This document shows positions 20,171-36,500 of a DNA stretch of 64,000 nucleotides, one piece after another. Position 1 is the first letter of the stretch. Each line of letters opens with the position of its first letter. The notes beneath the pieces are model-generated. The model searched no databases, was not told where the DNA came from, and saw nothing but the letters and a program-made list of their open reading frames with translations. Location of the stretch: positions 85,450 through 149,449 of the forward strand of contig CALYLX010000041.1 of assembly GCA_944990035.1 (NCBI GenBank), written 5' to 3'. The translations under genes and the position numbers were made by a program. The stretch comes from Clitopilus passeckerianus (lineage: Eukaryota; Basidiomycota; Agaricomycetes; Agaricales; Entolomataceae).

Positions 20171-20825
20171 TCTGACTGGCCGGTGTTACAGGATGGGTCT
20201 CACCGATGACAGTCAGTGAGAAACCTTCAATTCTGACAAATCTCAGTCACTTTTTGAATATTTACATTCTAACTGAAAAATCCGATTTAATTTTACCATT
20301 GACCTGTTGTTATCTCAGGCTTGATTATCTGTAAAATGCGATTGTCAATTGTATAGCCTCCTCTGCGATCGTAACTGGGACAGGCACGTCCCGGTCATAC
20401 TGCGTATGTCCGACTTGACACTGGTTGTCTCCCTTGATAGCGCCTCGCATTTAAAGTTTTTATTTCCGTCAATATTCTTGCCTTCTTCAGGCCTTGCCTC
20501 GCTGGGTCTAAAAGCGAGCCTCGAGGTGCAACACGTTGCAAGTGATCTGCAGAGCCACCCGCGTCAAGATGTTCATTTCCTGCAGGTTAATCACTGTTCA
20601 GTGTTTGACAATCTGCTTAAGAACTGCAGCGACGATGAGCGCGTTAACGACTTCCTCTGGCCGCTCATTAGCGTTTGGAGCTTACTCGCTGTGTTCGTTA
20701 CCGTTGAACACCTGAAGGCTATGACCCGGCACAAGGGGAGAGCCAAACAAATATCAACAAGCCCCAGTTATCAACGTCAGCAGAACGACTGCGAGTCTCC
20801 AGTAACGGCTTGTCCTGTGCCCACC
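20171..20825. other. Intergenic, upstream of the subtilase
   Basis: About 650 bases between divergent genes. An open frame runs from 20349 into the protease gene, but it begins at a non-ATG codon and has no family features, so it is read as chance. No clear regulatory motif. Confidence 0.45.
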
Positions 20826-22477
<1,652 letters not shown>

Positions 22478-25400
22478 ACGGACATTGTGTTGTGTTGCAT
22501 TCATCTTGCATTTTTGGCATCGCTCGCTGTGTGTTTGACATACCTTTTGTATCATAGTTACCTATTATCTCACAGAGATGGCCGTTGTATCTGCGTTCAC
22601 GGATATAATGCACAGATCTATTATTCCTTATTGAGTATTTTGTGAAAAAGCTGAGAAATTGAAGGCCACTTCGCCTACACGCATTTAAGCCGGCGACGTT
22701 GAGCTTTGATTCGCTGAAGGACCCAGCGGGAAGTGGGAGTCAAGGAAACTCCGTTTGTGAATGTGTGCGCTTGTGGGCTCTAGTTTACCAGAGGCTGATG
22801 TGCTCGTGTGACGCAACTCCTTGAAGCGCCTCATGTACACCTTCAGCAATCACTCCAGGGGGATTTTGTCCATCCGAAGCACTTGGTGTCTGTACTGCCC
22901 GACAAATTGCGTGTTCTTCTTCCGTCTTTGAACACGTCTGTTCGGCCTTGATGACTGAATCTACTCTGTGGAGTCCAATGTGCCATGTGGTCTGTTCACT
23001 GTCTAGCGCGTTCTATCACTCCTGGTGTTTCAGGCATCGCATCGCAAATTTTTTGTTTTACTGGACAACATACAAAGAGAAAGCTACTCAACTATTGATA
23101 TACGACATCGGCCTGTTCCAGTAACCTGGTTCCCAAAGCTGAGAGACAAGATCGAGGGATCTGTGCAAATAGCCCCGGCTTCCCGTGCGAGCTTAGGCTT
23201 CCATTCCCAATATGCCACCCGTATGAGATCTCGCGACATCTTACCTCAAAATTAGCGTCTCTGGAGAACGACCTATCCTCCGATTTTCATGGCAGCGTCC
23301 CTGATCAGCGGTAGGCTACTGCTTCTGGATAGATTGCAAGCGTGGGTGCAGCGATGTGGATGTCGTGTGCTATGAAATCTGGGCTGGGTTCTGTACTCTT
23401 GCTTTGAGCCCGAATGGCACAACTGGTGTGTAATGGAGGTTTCTATGTTCCGTTTGGCGGCCTGGAGTCGTCGGGAACTGCAAAGGTGGACTGTCTAAAT
23501 TGCCCGAAGGCTGCCCATGTGTATGGGTTCTAAACATAGCTTAGTGCCGCCTGATATTAACCTTCTCAGGGGACGGTGCACCTTCCTTATTCCCATGCTT
23601 CTAGGCTCCCGCATTTGACACAGAAAACCTTGAACTTCCCCATGCTAGGGTATGATTTTGCCCACAAACCGTACCACTAAAATGCCTTGTGCACAGGATT
23701 GGGTCGGAGGACGTCTATCGGAGTTATCACTGCTCTTCCTAAATTTCTATTTCGTTGCCCGTCTTTCTACACAGGCTCTTTTGTAAATCTTTCTTCGCAC
23801 AGCGTCGAGTGAATGTCGATCTGTTCGACGCACTTGACGGCGCCGATGGGATCAGAGACGCCTCACTTCCATGGAGATTCTCTCCTTGTAATGTCAGAAT
23901 TCTAAACATCCCATTTAGCTCTCTCCCTTTATACCTTCGCCCTCCGAGCTCGGAGAGAGATTTACAGAGGATCTACTATGGTAGTGGCGTGATCATCCTC
24001 AGCCCCACAAATAACATAAATATTCAAACTGTCAAGCTTTATTTGACGATACTGCGTGTCGGCTTTTCAGTGATCCTACGACGATGCGTTCCTTGGGCTT
24101 TCGTGTCACGTCTACTGCCATTACCGTGGGGTCACATGTGTACAGGCAGACTATCCACAAGACTTGGTGTAGATGGGCCTAGGCAAACGCGCGCTATCAG
24201 TGCATCGATGCAGATGAATCCATCCATATTATTCCCTGCTATGTCCTTCCATCGACTGCTTGTAGCGGCAGGAAAATCCATGCGAGATGAAAGGGGCTGT
24301 GATGTGTCTTAAATGCATGTAGAAAGCGCTAGGTAGCCTCGAGGTGCTTGATACTATGAGAGAACAATGCGTGGGCGTTTGTGGGCTATGTGGGCGTCTG
24401 GGCTTAATGACATCGGCAACGCCACCGCGATCGTTGTGACCCGGCCAGCCGGTTTATTGATTGGGTCATGGCTCATGTTGCTGGACTGTTCTCAAACATT
24501 TCTCCGCAAATTTTCACCTTGTTGCGTCGAGAGATACCCCACTGTAATCATGGATGGCTATACCTAGCTATTTTCCGGCGCTTTAAAGGCTATCCAGCGC
24601 AATCGCAGTAAAGGCATTGGAATTAGCGTGCTTCTGGATGGCCGTGTACAAGAAATTGACAAGAAAAATTCTGATACAGCGAAGTCTCGAGAAGTATTGC
24701 AAGGAGGCTGTAGCCTCACTTAGCGCCGCGTACTATGCGCTCATTCCTGGGTTATCCAGGCGCTCCAGTACTTCCAAATTTTGGCATCGTCTTGGAGCTG
24801 GTCGCCGAGATCTACATCCGAAGATCTGCCTCCTACTTGCACCTTCGAGCCTCTGTCATTCAGAGGGAACGACAAATAGACATCTATTTCCGCAGTGCAC
24901 GCATTGATGGTCCACCATTACCTTTCGCACTGCGTTGTGTCCTTTGTCCTTTGTCCTTTGCCCAAGCCCTGTACCAGATTTGTGCGATGTGACCACACGA
25001 CTGCGATCCTGAATCTTGACCGATCTCACAGGTCTTACGGATAGATCTCGACACAGTACATCAATCTAGATGAACGCTGTGACCCTTCGTCCTATAACAA
25101 TGGTTTCCCTTGACCACCGACCCTTCTTACTCCTCGTGACCCACGATTCCTGAGCAGCACTGACGTCTACGACTGAAGGAGCCATCGGTTTCCTGCGGCG
25201 ATCTTTGTATCGCGCTGTCATTTACAAATGTGGAGAATACTCTTCCACACTGACGACACCCCAGCTAACTGACATACCCTGGCGCTCCGAACGAGGATTA
25301 AGGACAGCATTCGCTCAAGCTGAGAAAGGGTGACCATTATAAAGAACCGTATCTCCGAGTAGCAAACATTTCCCCTCATTGGTGAGTAATCGGAAAACGG

Positions 25401-26743
25401 TGGGATGAAAACCTTCTGCGAATGATTCAGTGAGGACCACAGAAAGGCAAGCGCGCTGCGAAATCTGGAAATCCCCCGTAATGGAGCTAAGGGTGGAGAA
25501 ATGAAAGTTGTACACGAATGTCATTTTTTTTGGCCGCCGAAGTTGTCCGACCACTCTCAGGCTCATCCAGAGATCAAGTCGTATGGCATTCTCAGAAGTT
25601 GCCAGAACGCACAAGGAGCATAACGCTAGTGTCTCATGGCCGATTTACTAGTATTTGTTCACGAACTGATATTTACCCCTAGTAGCCTGCTTATCGTCTG
25701 ATTTGGAGTAAATGCAATTGAAAGGATGGCTATTTTTGCGCCTCTCTGAGACTCGGCCTCACGATAGTATTTTGGCTTCGACGCACGTCTAATAACGATT
25801 GGCTACCTGTCAGTTTACTTATAAGCGCGGTACAAGGTACAGATGGCCATAGGTCATCTACATTACAATGTACATAGTAGGATCGACGATCCGTCAAGTG
25901 TCGACGGATCACATCAATTTGACATTCTGAGCCCAAAAGACACAAAGACATTGTCGACTGTGCCTAGCCATTTACGTACCATTCAACCGCACTGGAGAGC
26001 AGTAACTACGGGAATCTCTGATAGGACTGCAGATGCTGTTTAAGGATCGAATTTACAACAGGGCCATACATTGGATTTTGGCGCTGCAAACCATGGGCTC
26101 AAAACAGCTTCGTTTTTGCATCTCGAACCACTGCACAAACACCGTTGCGGATATATATACAGGCTCAATCCGCTTGAAAACTCTAAGGACAAGTGCGAAA
26201 AGGAAATATACAACAGCAATCGGACATCAATTAGCTCGAAAAGGTGTAGCTGTTGAAAATGTGACATGACTCGGACACGAACCCTGTGCACTGACGAACT
26301 AAACTGAGTCGGCTCTGCCGCAAGGTCATGACAGTGTCAGATTCCCGTCGGGTAAAATTACATTTTACTACGGTAGATCTAATTGAATTTGGTCGGTTTA
26401 TGTCAAACCCACGGCTCGAAAGAATTTCTGGAATCATGCCCCGGTGATCTCCCCATATGTCGAGGCATACACGGCAACGATGGGAGACGGAGGTGTCATG
26501 CTCATCCAATAATTGCTGTTTAACCCAGCTCCAGATCTCCAGGCGGGACTATCGTAGCTCCATAGAGGTTGGCTGGGTTGAGTCACTTGGGTTGAAGTGG
26601 AAAGAAAAGAGGTGTGACGCACTTAGAAATGTAACGGGACAGAGATATAAAGTCCGGCCTAAAAAGACGGTTAGATGCATTCCCTCCCTCGCTCTGGAGA
26701 TTACTTTTGTTCTTCGACTCATTTCTTGGACAAGTTCATTCCG
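22478..26743. other. Large gene-free region
   Basis: More than 4.2 kb, up to the acetyltransferase ATG, with no gene I can support in an otherwise dense window. The longest frame (23755-24312, plus) has no family motif, no intron pattern and no partner. Minor features: a triple GTCCTTT repeat near 24938-24960 and an 8-bp hairpin (GATCCGTC/GACGGATC) near 25888-25910. It may hold regulatory DNA, a noncoding transcript or decayed mobile DNA. Confidence 0.5.
26646..26651 (+). promoter_or_regulatory. TATA box of the acetyltransferase-like gene
   Basis: TATAAA in GAGATATAAAG. It lies 29 bases before an ATG at 26675 and 98 before the ATG at 26744. Transcription would start at about 26675, which argues for 26744 as the translation start. 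Confidence 0.55.
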
Positions 26744-27875
26744 ATGGCAACAGCCAACACCGTTGAGACCTTCAGGCGACCCCAAGACATCCCTCGCCTG
26801 GTTTGGGAGACACTGAAGGCTCACGCTGAGGCTGCAAACGTGACTCTACCTCCTCTCGAGAAGGCACTGGAAAGGGAGAAGTTGGGCCATAGCGACAACT
26901 CACTCATTCTTGTCGTCTCGAGGAGAGGCACCACTATTGAGTACATCCTCAGCATCGCGGAAGGGTATATGGGGTCGTATCCTCTTATGATTATGACCAC
27001 AATTCCATCACAAATCCGCGACGCTAACGCCCTCACATCGAACATTCGTATGCTCACTGCTGCAGTCGACTCAATCCCAAACATCAGGCGACGAGTGTAC
27101 TCCGTTTTCGCAATCGACTCGATTGCCCGCCTATTTGCAGAAGCCTGGAAAGCTCGTACTGGCATCAATATATACACCATACCATACTATGAAGCCAAAA
27201 TTACTCACTGCACTATGGGTACCTTAAGCAGGAGGAACGACCCTGCCGCCACCCAGTACGATTGTCGAGTTGCAACAGTACAGGACATTCCAGGCATTGC
27301 AAAGTTGTGCTTCCAGTTTGCAGAGAGCTCGGTAAGTCCCTTGAGCGTCTAACCGTGCCATACTAGCTAACACAGCTACAGTTCCCTTTCACTTTGTCGG
27401 AAGCAGCTGCTTACCGAGAGGCCCAGATTCTTGTCGAGAAACGGCTGGTTTGGGTTCTCTTAGCTAGCCGACAACCAGGACAGCCTCGAGAAGTAGCCTG
27501 TATCGTGGCCTACACGCGGAACAGTGCCACGGTTGGCGCAATTACGAAGGTGTTCACCAATCCTCAATGGCGAGGCTGTCGCCTCGCTCAATACCTTGTC
27601 CATCGAGTGTGCGAACAGTAAGTTCTTTGATCCCAAAAGATTCTGGTTTTGAGCTCATTGTCCTATCCCACAGCTTGTTGACCGTAGGAGGGAAGTGCAG
27701 CGTCATCCTCTATGTCGCGCATGATAATGGTGCTGCAAGAGCAGTCTATCGCCGGGTTGGGTTTGTCGGCCTTGAACAAACCGACACGCCTGCAGAGGAA
27801 TCGCCTGTGGACGGTGTAGAGAATTGGACGGAGATTGGATTTGAGCGAGAGAAAGTGACGCTAGGCCACTGGTAA
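26744..27875 (+). CDS. GNAT-like N-acetyltransferase domain protein
   Basis: Exons 26744-27331, 27382-27617 and 27674-27875 join in frame to 341 residues. The N-terminal half (VETFRRPQDIPRLVW...) is a companion domain found in fungal GNAT-like proteins. The C-terminal half has the acetyltransferase core: RVATVQDIPGIAKLC, EVACIVAYTRNSATVGAITKVFTNPQWRGCRLAQYLVHRVCE (the usual acetyl-CoA-binding stretch, here GCRLAQYL where R/QxxGxG/A is typical), and NGAARAVYRRVGFVG (the xNxxAxxxYxxxGF motif). It would transfer an acetyl group from acetyl-CoA to an unknown amine in the cytosol. The P-loop differs from the strict consensus, so activity is probable, not certain. Confidence 0.85.
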
Positions 27876-28176
27876 ACGTAGGTAGCGATGGCACAGGACT
27901 TGCAACTTGGCACCTTAGATTTTTCGGACACTTGAATGATAGAAGCAGCATTAATGTAGATTCTCCACGGTTTTAGTATACTTGTACCGATAGCACCCCA
28001 TTATGTACGTATTCCCATTTGAACAAGCTATGATCCATTGTATTCTTGGTGTTTTTGGACGAGGGGAGTACTTGCTCAGCGGCTAACTGCCGATCCTTCA
28101 GTCAAATGGAAATGCGAGTTATTACACGTCATTCATACCTTGGACTCAATCTGGCGGATATAACAGATTGATCGTG
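27876..28176. other. Convergent 3' regions
   Basis: About 300 bases between the ends of the acetyltransferase-like gene and the Cox14-like gene. No gene seen. Confidence 0.5.
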
Positions 28177-28571
28177 TCAGTACTTGCTGGGCAAAGCAGA
28201 CTGTGCTGCTTCGGCGAGGGCAATCTCTTTTTCCTCCTCCTGAACACATGGTCAGCACGTTCACCTCGCGCCGAGAAGTATGATGGGCACCTGTTTTTCA
28301 AGGAGAGCGGCCGCCTCTTTCGCTGCCATAAGCTATCAAGTCTTTGAGTTCCATGTTGTGTTCGAATAATAGAAATTTTCTTACGTCTGCAAAAAGCCAT
28401 AGCCTCTCATTAGTCGAGCCCAGCACGCAGGCTGTCAATTTACACACCTTTGCCCCTTTGGATTGTGTGCTGGTGTACGGACACGCTCCCTGCGACTCCC
28501 CATATAGCCAAGCCAACGAGGGAGGTTACAAGGCCTCTGTGCAGGAGGTCAGAGAGTGGAAGTCGCGGCAT
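28177..28571 (-). CDS. Small single-span membrane protein, Cox14-like
   Basis: Three exons on the minus strand, 28571-28448, 28322-28291 and 28239-28177, join in frame to 72 residues. The N-terminal part reads DLLHRGLVTSLVGLAIWGVAG, a short lead and one hydrophobic span, then HQHTIQRGK and a charged helix rich in Ala, Glu and Lys (KEAAALLEKQ, EEEKEIALAEAAQS) ending LPSKY. The D-x2-HR...LVGL...H...GK pattern resembles Cox14, a mitochondrial inner-membrane factor that binds newly made Cox1 during cytochrome oxidase assembly. The family is short and weakly conserved, so the name is tentative. The frame is open upstream of the chosen ATG but holds no better start. The first intron (125 nt) is long for this genome. 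Confidence 0.5.
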
Positions 28572-28671
28572 GAGGGAGGATGCTGTTGCAAGCAGTGTTT
28601 GAACGTTCTGAAGAGCATCATTGGCCGCGTCCAACGTTGTTTGCTCACTGCATCAGTTACCGAAGGCAGCC

Positions 28672-30568
28672 ATGTCGCGTTCCCTCATCGTGGATCAGTT
28701 ACTGCACTGGTGTATAGAGCACGACGTTAACATCGACCCAAGGCTAGAGATTCAATGGAACGAGGAGACCGGAGTTGCTGTGTTTTCAAAAGATTCCATT
28801 CCTCCTTGCACGAGCGGTGATAGTTCTTCGCCTCACCTACAGAGGGTTAAGCTCATTCATAGCCATTCAGTTGTCCAAATCAACAAGGACTCCGTTCTAT
28901 CCACTAGAAATTGCGGCCTAGCGTCGGAAATAATACCTGCTTTGACAGGTCCTGAGGCATTATACCGTCTTTCTCTCGCCCTCTATTCGGAAATGTGAGG
29001 AATGGTCCTCTCTGGACATTCTCTTCGCTCATTTGATCAGTGGACCAACACAGTCTATTGGGCTCAACCTCTAGATGGTATGGCTACCTGCAGTCTTTAC
29101 CCAAACATATTGTGGATTTGCCACTTTTCTGGTCCCGCCATCTCACCAAGGAGGAGATTCAAGACAAGGAAACGGCCGTAAAATGGTTAAGTGGAACGGA
29201 AGTATCAAAGTATACTGGAAAGCGTATCAATGCTGTCGTGAGTGTCCACCTCATCTGTCAGCTATGGAGAGGTCTGAACCTATATCACTGAAGGCATATC
29301 ACTTCTACCAAACGGCGGAGCCGATTCTGCAGGAACGTTTCAGACAACACCAAAGCTCTTCATCTCCCCCGACGCTTGAGGGATTCTATCGCGCATATTC
29401 CCTGGTGTCGTCGAGGTCTTTCCTCGTAGACGCATACCACGGGTTAGCCATGGTGCCTGTCGCGGACGCGTATGTAAAAATCTGAACTTGTTTGACAGTG
29501 TGCCAACTTCTAGTCCAGGTTCAACCACTCCCACGAAAACCATGTCCACATCGAGGTAATCTCATTTGTAACCCCTTTGACCGCAAGACTCATTTTCGGC
29601 CCCTAGACAGATTTCTCCGTCTGTCCAGAATGTGGCTCCTTACAACAATGCAACCATGATGAAGACGATAGATCGCATTCACACGAAGGGTCCACGGAGC
29701 CTAGATATTCCAGCGACAAGTTGGATCCATACTACGAGATGGTCAGTGATTGTACAATCGTTCCCGGAACCGAGGTCTTCAACACCTACGGAGAAGGGCT
29801 GTCAAATGCTCAGTTACTTGGGCGCTATGGGTTTATCATTGAGGACAATGATAATGACATTCTCACTTGGGAATTTGAGCAGATAATCGACTGCATCCTG
29901 CCATCCTCGGTAGGCCAAGACGAGCACCACGTAGCCTCTGTGACTCGTCTGCATAACATCTGGGCTTCCATCCTCCGCCGGGTAGCTGAGACCGATCTCC
30001 TCACCGAGCTCTCGGCCTCAGACCTGGTCAACGTTGACCAGTCACTCGAGGGAAGAGCCCTACATCTGAACGGCGACGGACGGATCTCCCATTCGCTGTG
30101 GATTCTCCTTTCGGTAGTTTCTCTAGTCGAGGGCCTCCCTGCAGGCCACTTCGATTCATTAACGGACATCATGAAGGCACTGCGATCGATAGTGGATTAT
30201 CAGCTCGTTATGGAAGCTGGTGATCGGTCCCCTGCTGGTGAACTGGTTCCAGCGGTCGTATTCGATCGGGTGGTTCATCTCGTTATCAGCCTATGCGAGA
30301 TCCGCAAGCGTAATCTGCTCAGCCAGGGTGGTGGCGATGGGATAAAGGGACCTGCGAATTTGAATAGTATCCTGGATGTGAGTCATTTCCCCCGCTGAAG
30401 GGATCTACGTGCAAGAAATTGATCATTTATTCTGCGTAGGAATTGCCATCCTCAATGCATCGTACGAGAGCAGTCTTATTCATTGCAATTGGCGAATGCT
30501 CTTTACTTGACAGCTGCCAATCGACATGGCGAGACCTTATTGGCCTGGAACCGGATTCGCCGTTATAG
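28672..30568 (+). CDS. SET-domain lysine methyltransferase (RKM4/Set7-like)
   Basis: Seven exons (28672-28816, 28871-28994, 29054-29237, 29294-29469, 29519-29555, 29607-30377, 30440-30568) join in frame to 521 residues. The split SET domain shows DPRLEIQWNEETGVAVFSKDSIP at its start, SVLSTRNC, the insert with STSRWYGYLQSLPKHIVDLPLFW, then VADAFNHSHENHVHIE (the NH motif for S-adenosylmethionine) and EVFNTYGEGLSNAQLLGRYGF with the catalytic Tyr. Between them a CPECG...C-x-H cysteine cluster could bind zinc. The C-terminal helical part is a Rubisco LSMT-type substrate-binding domain. Such proteins methylate lysines of ribosomal proteins or elongation factors in cytosol or nucleus. Start is about 100 bp from the divergent Cox14-like gene, so both may share a promoter. 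Confidence 0.9.
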
Positions 30569-31429
30569 CCATCGTTACAGAGGGCGATCGTTTTGACGTG
30601 ATAAATATGGGATTAATCTGGACTAGACCCTCCGGGACCGGAGGCTTCGAACTGAGGAAATATCATACATGTTGTTGATCACAATTTTTCATAAGCACCT
30701 GTTTGGAATTTATTCGTGCCATTGGGGTATTTGCTTGCCGCGGCGTGATAGCTACAGCTTCGCTTGCCTGCGCACGAAAAAAGTTTTTGAGCTCGGACCC
30801 GTTCAGCCAATGGAATTGTGTGGTTTAGCAATAATCCAGGCAAATCTTCTCCAATCGGTCCAACAAATTCGCGGGCTTCCGCTCGATAGAACGCACCTCT
30901 ATACTCAGTGAACATTGAAATCAAGAGCGCAAAATCTTAGACCCAATCTTGACCCAATCCCCGGAATTCAATCCAGTGCGGGTCTGTTCCTTAATACCAC
31001 ACGACTCGACATGGTCCGCTTCTTGTGTGGGCAGGAACTTACGGCAAACCTATCAAAGGCTGTTGGTGAATGCTGTTGATGGTCTGGTTCAACAGCAACG
31101 TTAGTCCACCAGTTGAATAGATCGTTTCCGAGCCTCTTGGAGTTCCAACGGCCCTAACTCTCTTTGCACCACCTGGGTTGCTTGGAAACAGGCACTGGGA
31201 TCGTCAGAGGTGCTTCAGTCGTTGCTTTGTTCTTGTTCTTTAAAGGCAGAGCCTTATACTTCGCCAATGGGGATTATTTGGTTACCTCGAGGCGTTGTTT
31301 GTCCCTCTTGCCAAATTGGTTCCGCTAAATTGAACAATGACAGTCGATTGAAGGCTCTTCAAGTCCTTTGTAAATCCCTTTGACGATTCAGCTAGCTTTC
31401 ACTTCGTCGTATACCATCATTACTCTTTC
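30569..31429. other. Upstream region of the PKA catalytic subunit
   Basis: About 860 bases with no supported gene. The last 300 are pyrimidine-rich before the ATG, typical of a long 5' leader. Confidence 0.45.
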
Positions 31430-32900
<1,471 letters not shown>

Positions 32901-33593
32901 AAAACGGCTGTCACTCGATCGCCCTCGGCGAAATGAACTCACCACCTCTTGAGGACTCCGCGAGTTTCCCCAAGAATAACAAAATATACGATCTCTACCT
33001 TAATGATGATGATCAGGGCTGGCTTACCTGAAGATACTCATACTGACGCTCAGCATGGCATGGATATATTTCTTGGATCATTCACCCATTTCGATTCCCA
33101 TATCCTTATACCTTACGATTTCCCATGCTAGCTTCACCCATTTCTTACAAGTTGGACCGTATAGATGTAAGGGTAGCTGTAGTACTAAACATAGCTGTAG
33201 TTGTGATATGAACAGGATGTTACGAATTTTTGAATGCATTTTCAGCCTTTCTCGGCGAATTTTCGTCCAAGTGCGCCGCGACGTGACCCAATGTGGTCAA
33301 TACGCCCGTTTGTCGACAGGACAAACAAATGCATCATGACACCCAAAAATGTACCCGATACGACTTTCTTACTCGACTACGCCCACACCTCGCTATTCAC
33401 AGCCGCTGCAAACAACAAACGAAATAACGGGCCTATTAGAGTAGGTCAAGTCCAAGAAGCAGTACGAACCGTCCAGAATCAGCAGAGATCACAAGAGCTA
33501 CCTCGTTGTCTCGCCTTGTTGCGGGCCCCGTATTCAGAAGAGACGTGATTATCTGGATTCTACGCATCTAAAATCTCGTTTTCAATCAATGAG
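32901..33593. other. Between PKA and SWR1
   Basis: About 690 bases with no supported gene. An open frame from an ATG at 33336 to 33548 has no motif and is not in frame with SWR1. The SWR1 promoter should lie here. Confidence 0.4.
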
Positions 33594-36500
33594 ATGCCTA
33601 AAGGTACCTCTGTAAACCGGTTGGCAAAGGAAGAGGTGGCACAGGGGCTTGGGAGCACGAGAGTAAGGAAAGCGAGGAATGGTGTGCAAGAAGGGAAAGA
33701 GGAGCCAAGGGAAGAGCAAAGGGCTGCAAGCGGGGGTGGTCTGGACGATACTGGCTCCAAGCTACTCGTAAAAAAGCAGAAAGAGCTTGAAGGTGTCGTG
33801 GAAAGACACGATACTCTGGTACGTCCACCGTGCATGTTCTTGTTGTCCTTCACGCTCTAATACGCGTTTCTTCAGGTTAGAGAGATGTTCCACATGGAAT
33901 ATTTTCTCATGATGCTCGATTATGATCCGAAGGAAGCCAAGAAGGATAATACACAGGTCTTCCAAAACGTGCGTACTGCCTAACCTGACTTCTGTGATAT
34001 AAAAAGCTCACTTTTCATGATCCAGTACAAGGCGAGGTTTGACCTCCTTGATAAAGCCTTACCCACCTCCTCGCGTCCAACTCGTGGCAGCCGGTCAGAG
34101 AAGCTTCAGCTGCTCAAGCCGGTCAAATCAACTAAACCAGCGCGATCCATCGCTCCCATGGTATCGCCGAGCAAAGTCAAGAGAAAGTCTATCGGCAGCT
34201 TTTCGGTTGATGCTGAGAAGCAGTGCGGTCCTTTGGCCATTTCAAATTCAATACCTGCAACGCATCCTCGCAAGAAACAGTCCTCTATTCTCCCGCACGA
34301 CAATGATGAGTCAACCATGACTGGGGAATCTATCAGCGTCGGAGTACGACGAAAGCGCAACGACCTACAAGACTACGCTGTAGATGGAGCCGACATAAAG
34401 AAGCGGAGACGCATTTCTGTCGCTGCTATCGAGGACGCGTCGCTGAAGAAGAGGAGTTTACGGCATAGGCATACTCTTTCCGAAGCAGTAGATCCAGTCA
34501 ACGGTGATTTGGCTACATCACAAGCTACTAGTCACGACCAGTCAACTCTCGTTTTAGATTCACCATTACCACCGGCGCCGCTCCCCAGTCCAACGAAGAT
34601 AAGGCGGGTTCGGCTTCTCGTTCGACGACCACCTCCTACGTGGACCAACCCCCGCCAGCGACCACCAGAACCAAAATTTCAGAAGTCCCTCAAAGCCTAT
34701 CTCGAATCATATACAACCATGAACGATCGGGACGTCGACGAAGCAGACTTGCAACAGCAGGCTTCTGCTGATATTGCCCTTCTTAATCGGGTCAAAAAAT
34801 TCAAGGAACAAGGCCGATTCATTTCTGGCGCAGACATCTTCATCGGCTCAAATGCCGCGAACGCGAAATCCGTCACTTCACCTAAACGAAGAGAGAAAGA
34901 CCACTGGGATCATGTCATGGCCGAGGCGGTGGAATGCCGGAACATGATGCTTAGGAGGGTATCCGGTCAGCAGATAGCTTCCCAAATAGCAGGTAAAGTC
35001 AAGCTCTATTGGGACGCCCAGGCGGCGAAGAAGGACAAACTACGTCAGCAAGAGGAAAAGAGGTTGAGAGCTTTGGCAAAGGCTACGATCAAGATGGTGA
35101 CAACTGAATGGAAGAAAGCTGTCTTTGTAGGTCCTTTTTTCGTTAAATCACAATTGTTGCTAATCAATGAAATAACAGTATATACGTGAACAACAGCGTC
35201 TTAAGAAGGAAGCAGAAGAACGCAGACGAGGTCATGAACACTTGGATGCTATTCTTGACCAGAGTGGACAAATTCTCGAGACGCAGCAACTGGATTTGTT
35301 TCGGGCTGACCTGAGCGGAACTAGTTCTGTCTCTTGGGGAGGATCGCAAGGCGACGACGAGCAGGCCGAAGATAGTGACGAGGAAGCGGATGAAGAGGAA
35401 CTATTGGAAGGCAGATGGGCTGAACAGTCGGTTGAAGGAGGCGCTGATCCTGATGTGTCTGACAGCGACGAGGATGTCACACACCTCTTGCTGACTGGAC
35501 CTGCCGTATCGCGGGAGGAAGAACCGGACTCCGAAACTGTGATTCCGTCCTCTGAGCTTCCTCACGATGAAGAGGAAATGGCGGACGGTCCAGGTTACTC
35601 ATCTGATCGAGTGGCGGATGAGCTTCTCGCTGACGGACCAACCAGCCCCTCCACTCGCTCGCCCTCGTTGCCTACACTGTTACCAGCCAGGCCCGCCCAG
35701 GCTCCAGCAGATACGCTTTCTCAGAGCTCACCAATACCAGGCGACGACGAATCACCTCCGACACCCAAAGCTGTACACACCGCAGCTTCCCTTGAAGTGG
35801 ACCTCGAAGCCTTGGATGCTGAACCGTCGAGAACAACGACCCCACAAGCTTCCAGCCCAATACAAGATAGGCCATTGTTAACTTCAAAATCTATCCCCCG
35901 GGACCGCCAAGATGACGGTGAATCCATTGATTCGAACATGCTCAACGGCGATCCAGATACCCACGCGCCTTCCAGCACTGATATATCCCAGGCGGTTGAA
36001 TTACACCAGAAAGAAACCAGCAAAATTGACGATGAGCCAGAAGATCAACTCGACGAGTCAGATGACGACGAGGTTGAGGAAGCCAACAGTGCGAACTCAA
36101 ACATCCCTTACTATCTCAAGCCATTTGCCGTTGCTCCTGTTGAATGGGATGCAGGAAACAAGATCGTACCACCAGTGCTACTGAGGGGAGTACTACGACC
36201 ATATCAACAGTCTGGATTAGAGTGGCTTGCAAGCTTGCACACGAATAATCTGAATGGAATTCTTGCCGACGAAATGGGCCTGGGGTGTGTTTTTTCTTCT
36301 CTTTCAGCTTTACATTATCTAACCAGGTATACAGAAAAACCATACAGACAATCTCGTTGCTAGCTCACCTAGCCTGCGACCGCGGAATATGGGGTCCCCA
36401 TCTCATCATTGTTCCGACTAGCGTCCTGTTGAATTGGGAAATGGAGTTCAAGAAATTTCTTCCTGGATTCCGGATCCTTGCATACCACGGCACGACGAAA

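Noticed and set aside
20349..20825. Open frame upstream of and joined to the subtilase.
   Set aside because: Starts at a non-ATG codon; the protease has its own ATG with a good context followed by a signal peptide.
23755..24312. 185-codon plus-strand frame in the gene desert.
   Set aside because: No motif, no neighbouring exons, ordinary for chance in 4 kb.
26675..26743. Upstream in-frame ATG for the acetyltransferase-like gene.
   Set aside because: It is only 29 bases after the TATA box, so it would be at or before the RNA start.
28671..28674. CATG where ATGs of both strands overlap between the SET gene and the minus-strand gene.
   Set aside because: The minus-strand ATG meets a TGA six codons later and no intron removes it in frame, so the minus gene more likely starts at 28571.
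33336..33548. Possible earlier start or small gene before SWR1.
   Set aside because: Not in frame with SWR1 through any clear intron, and no conserved residues.
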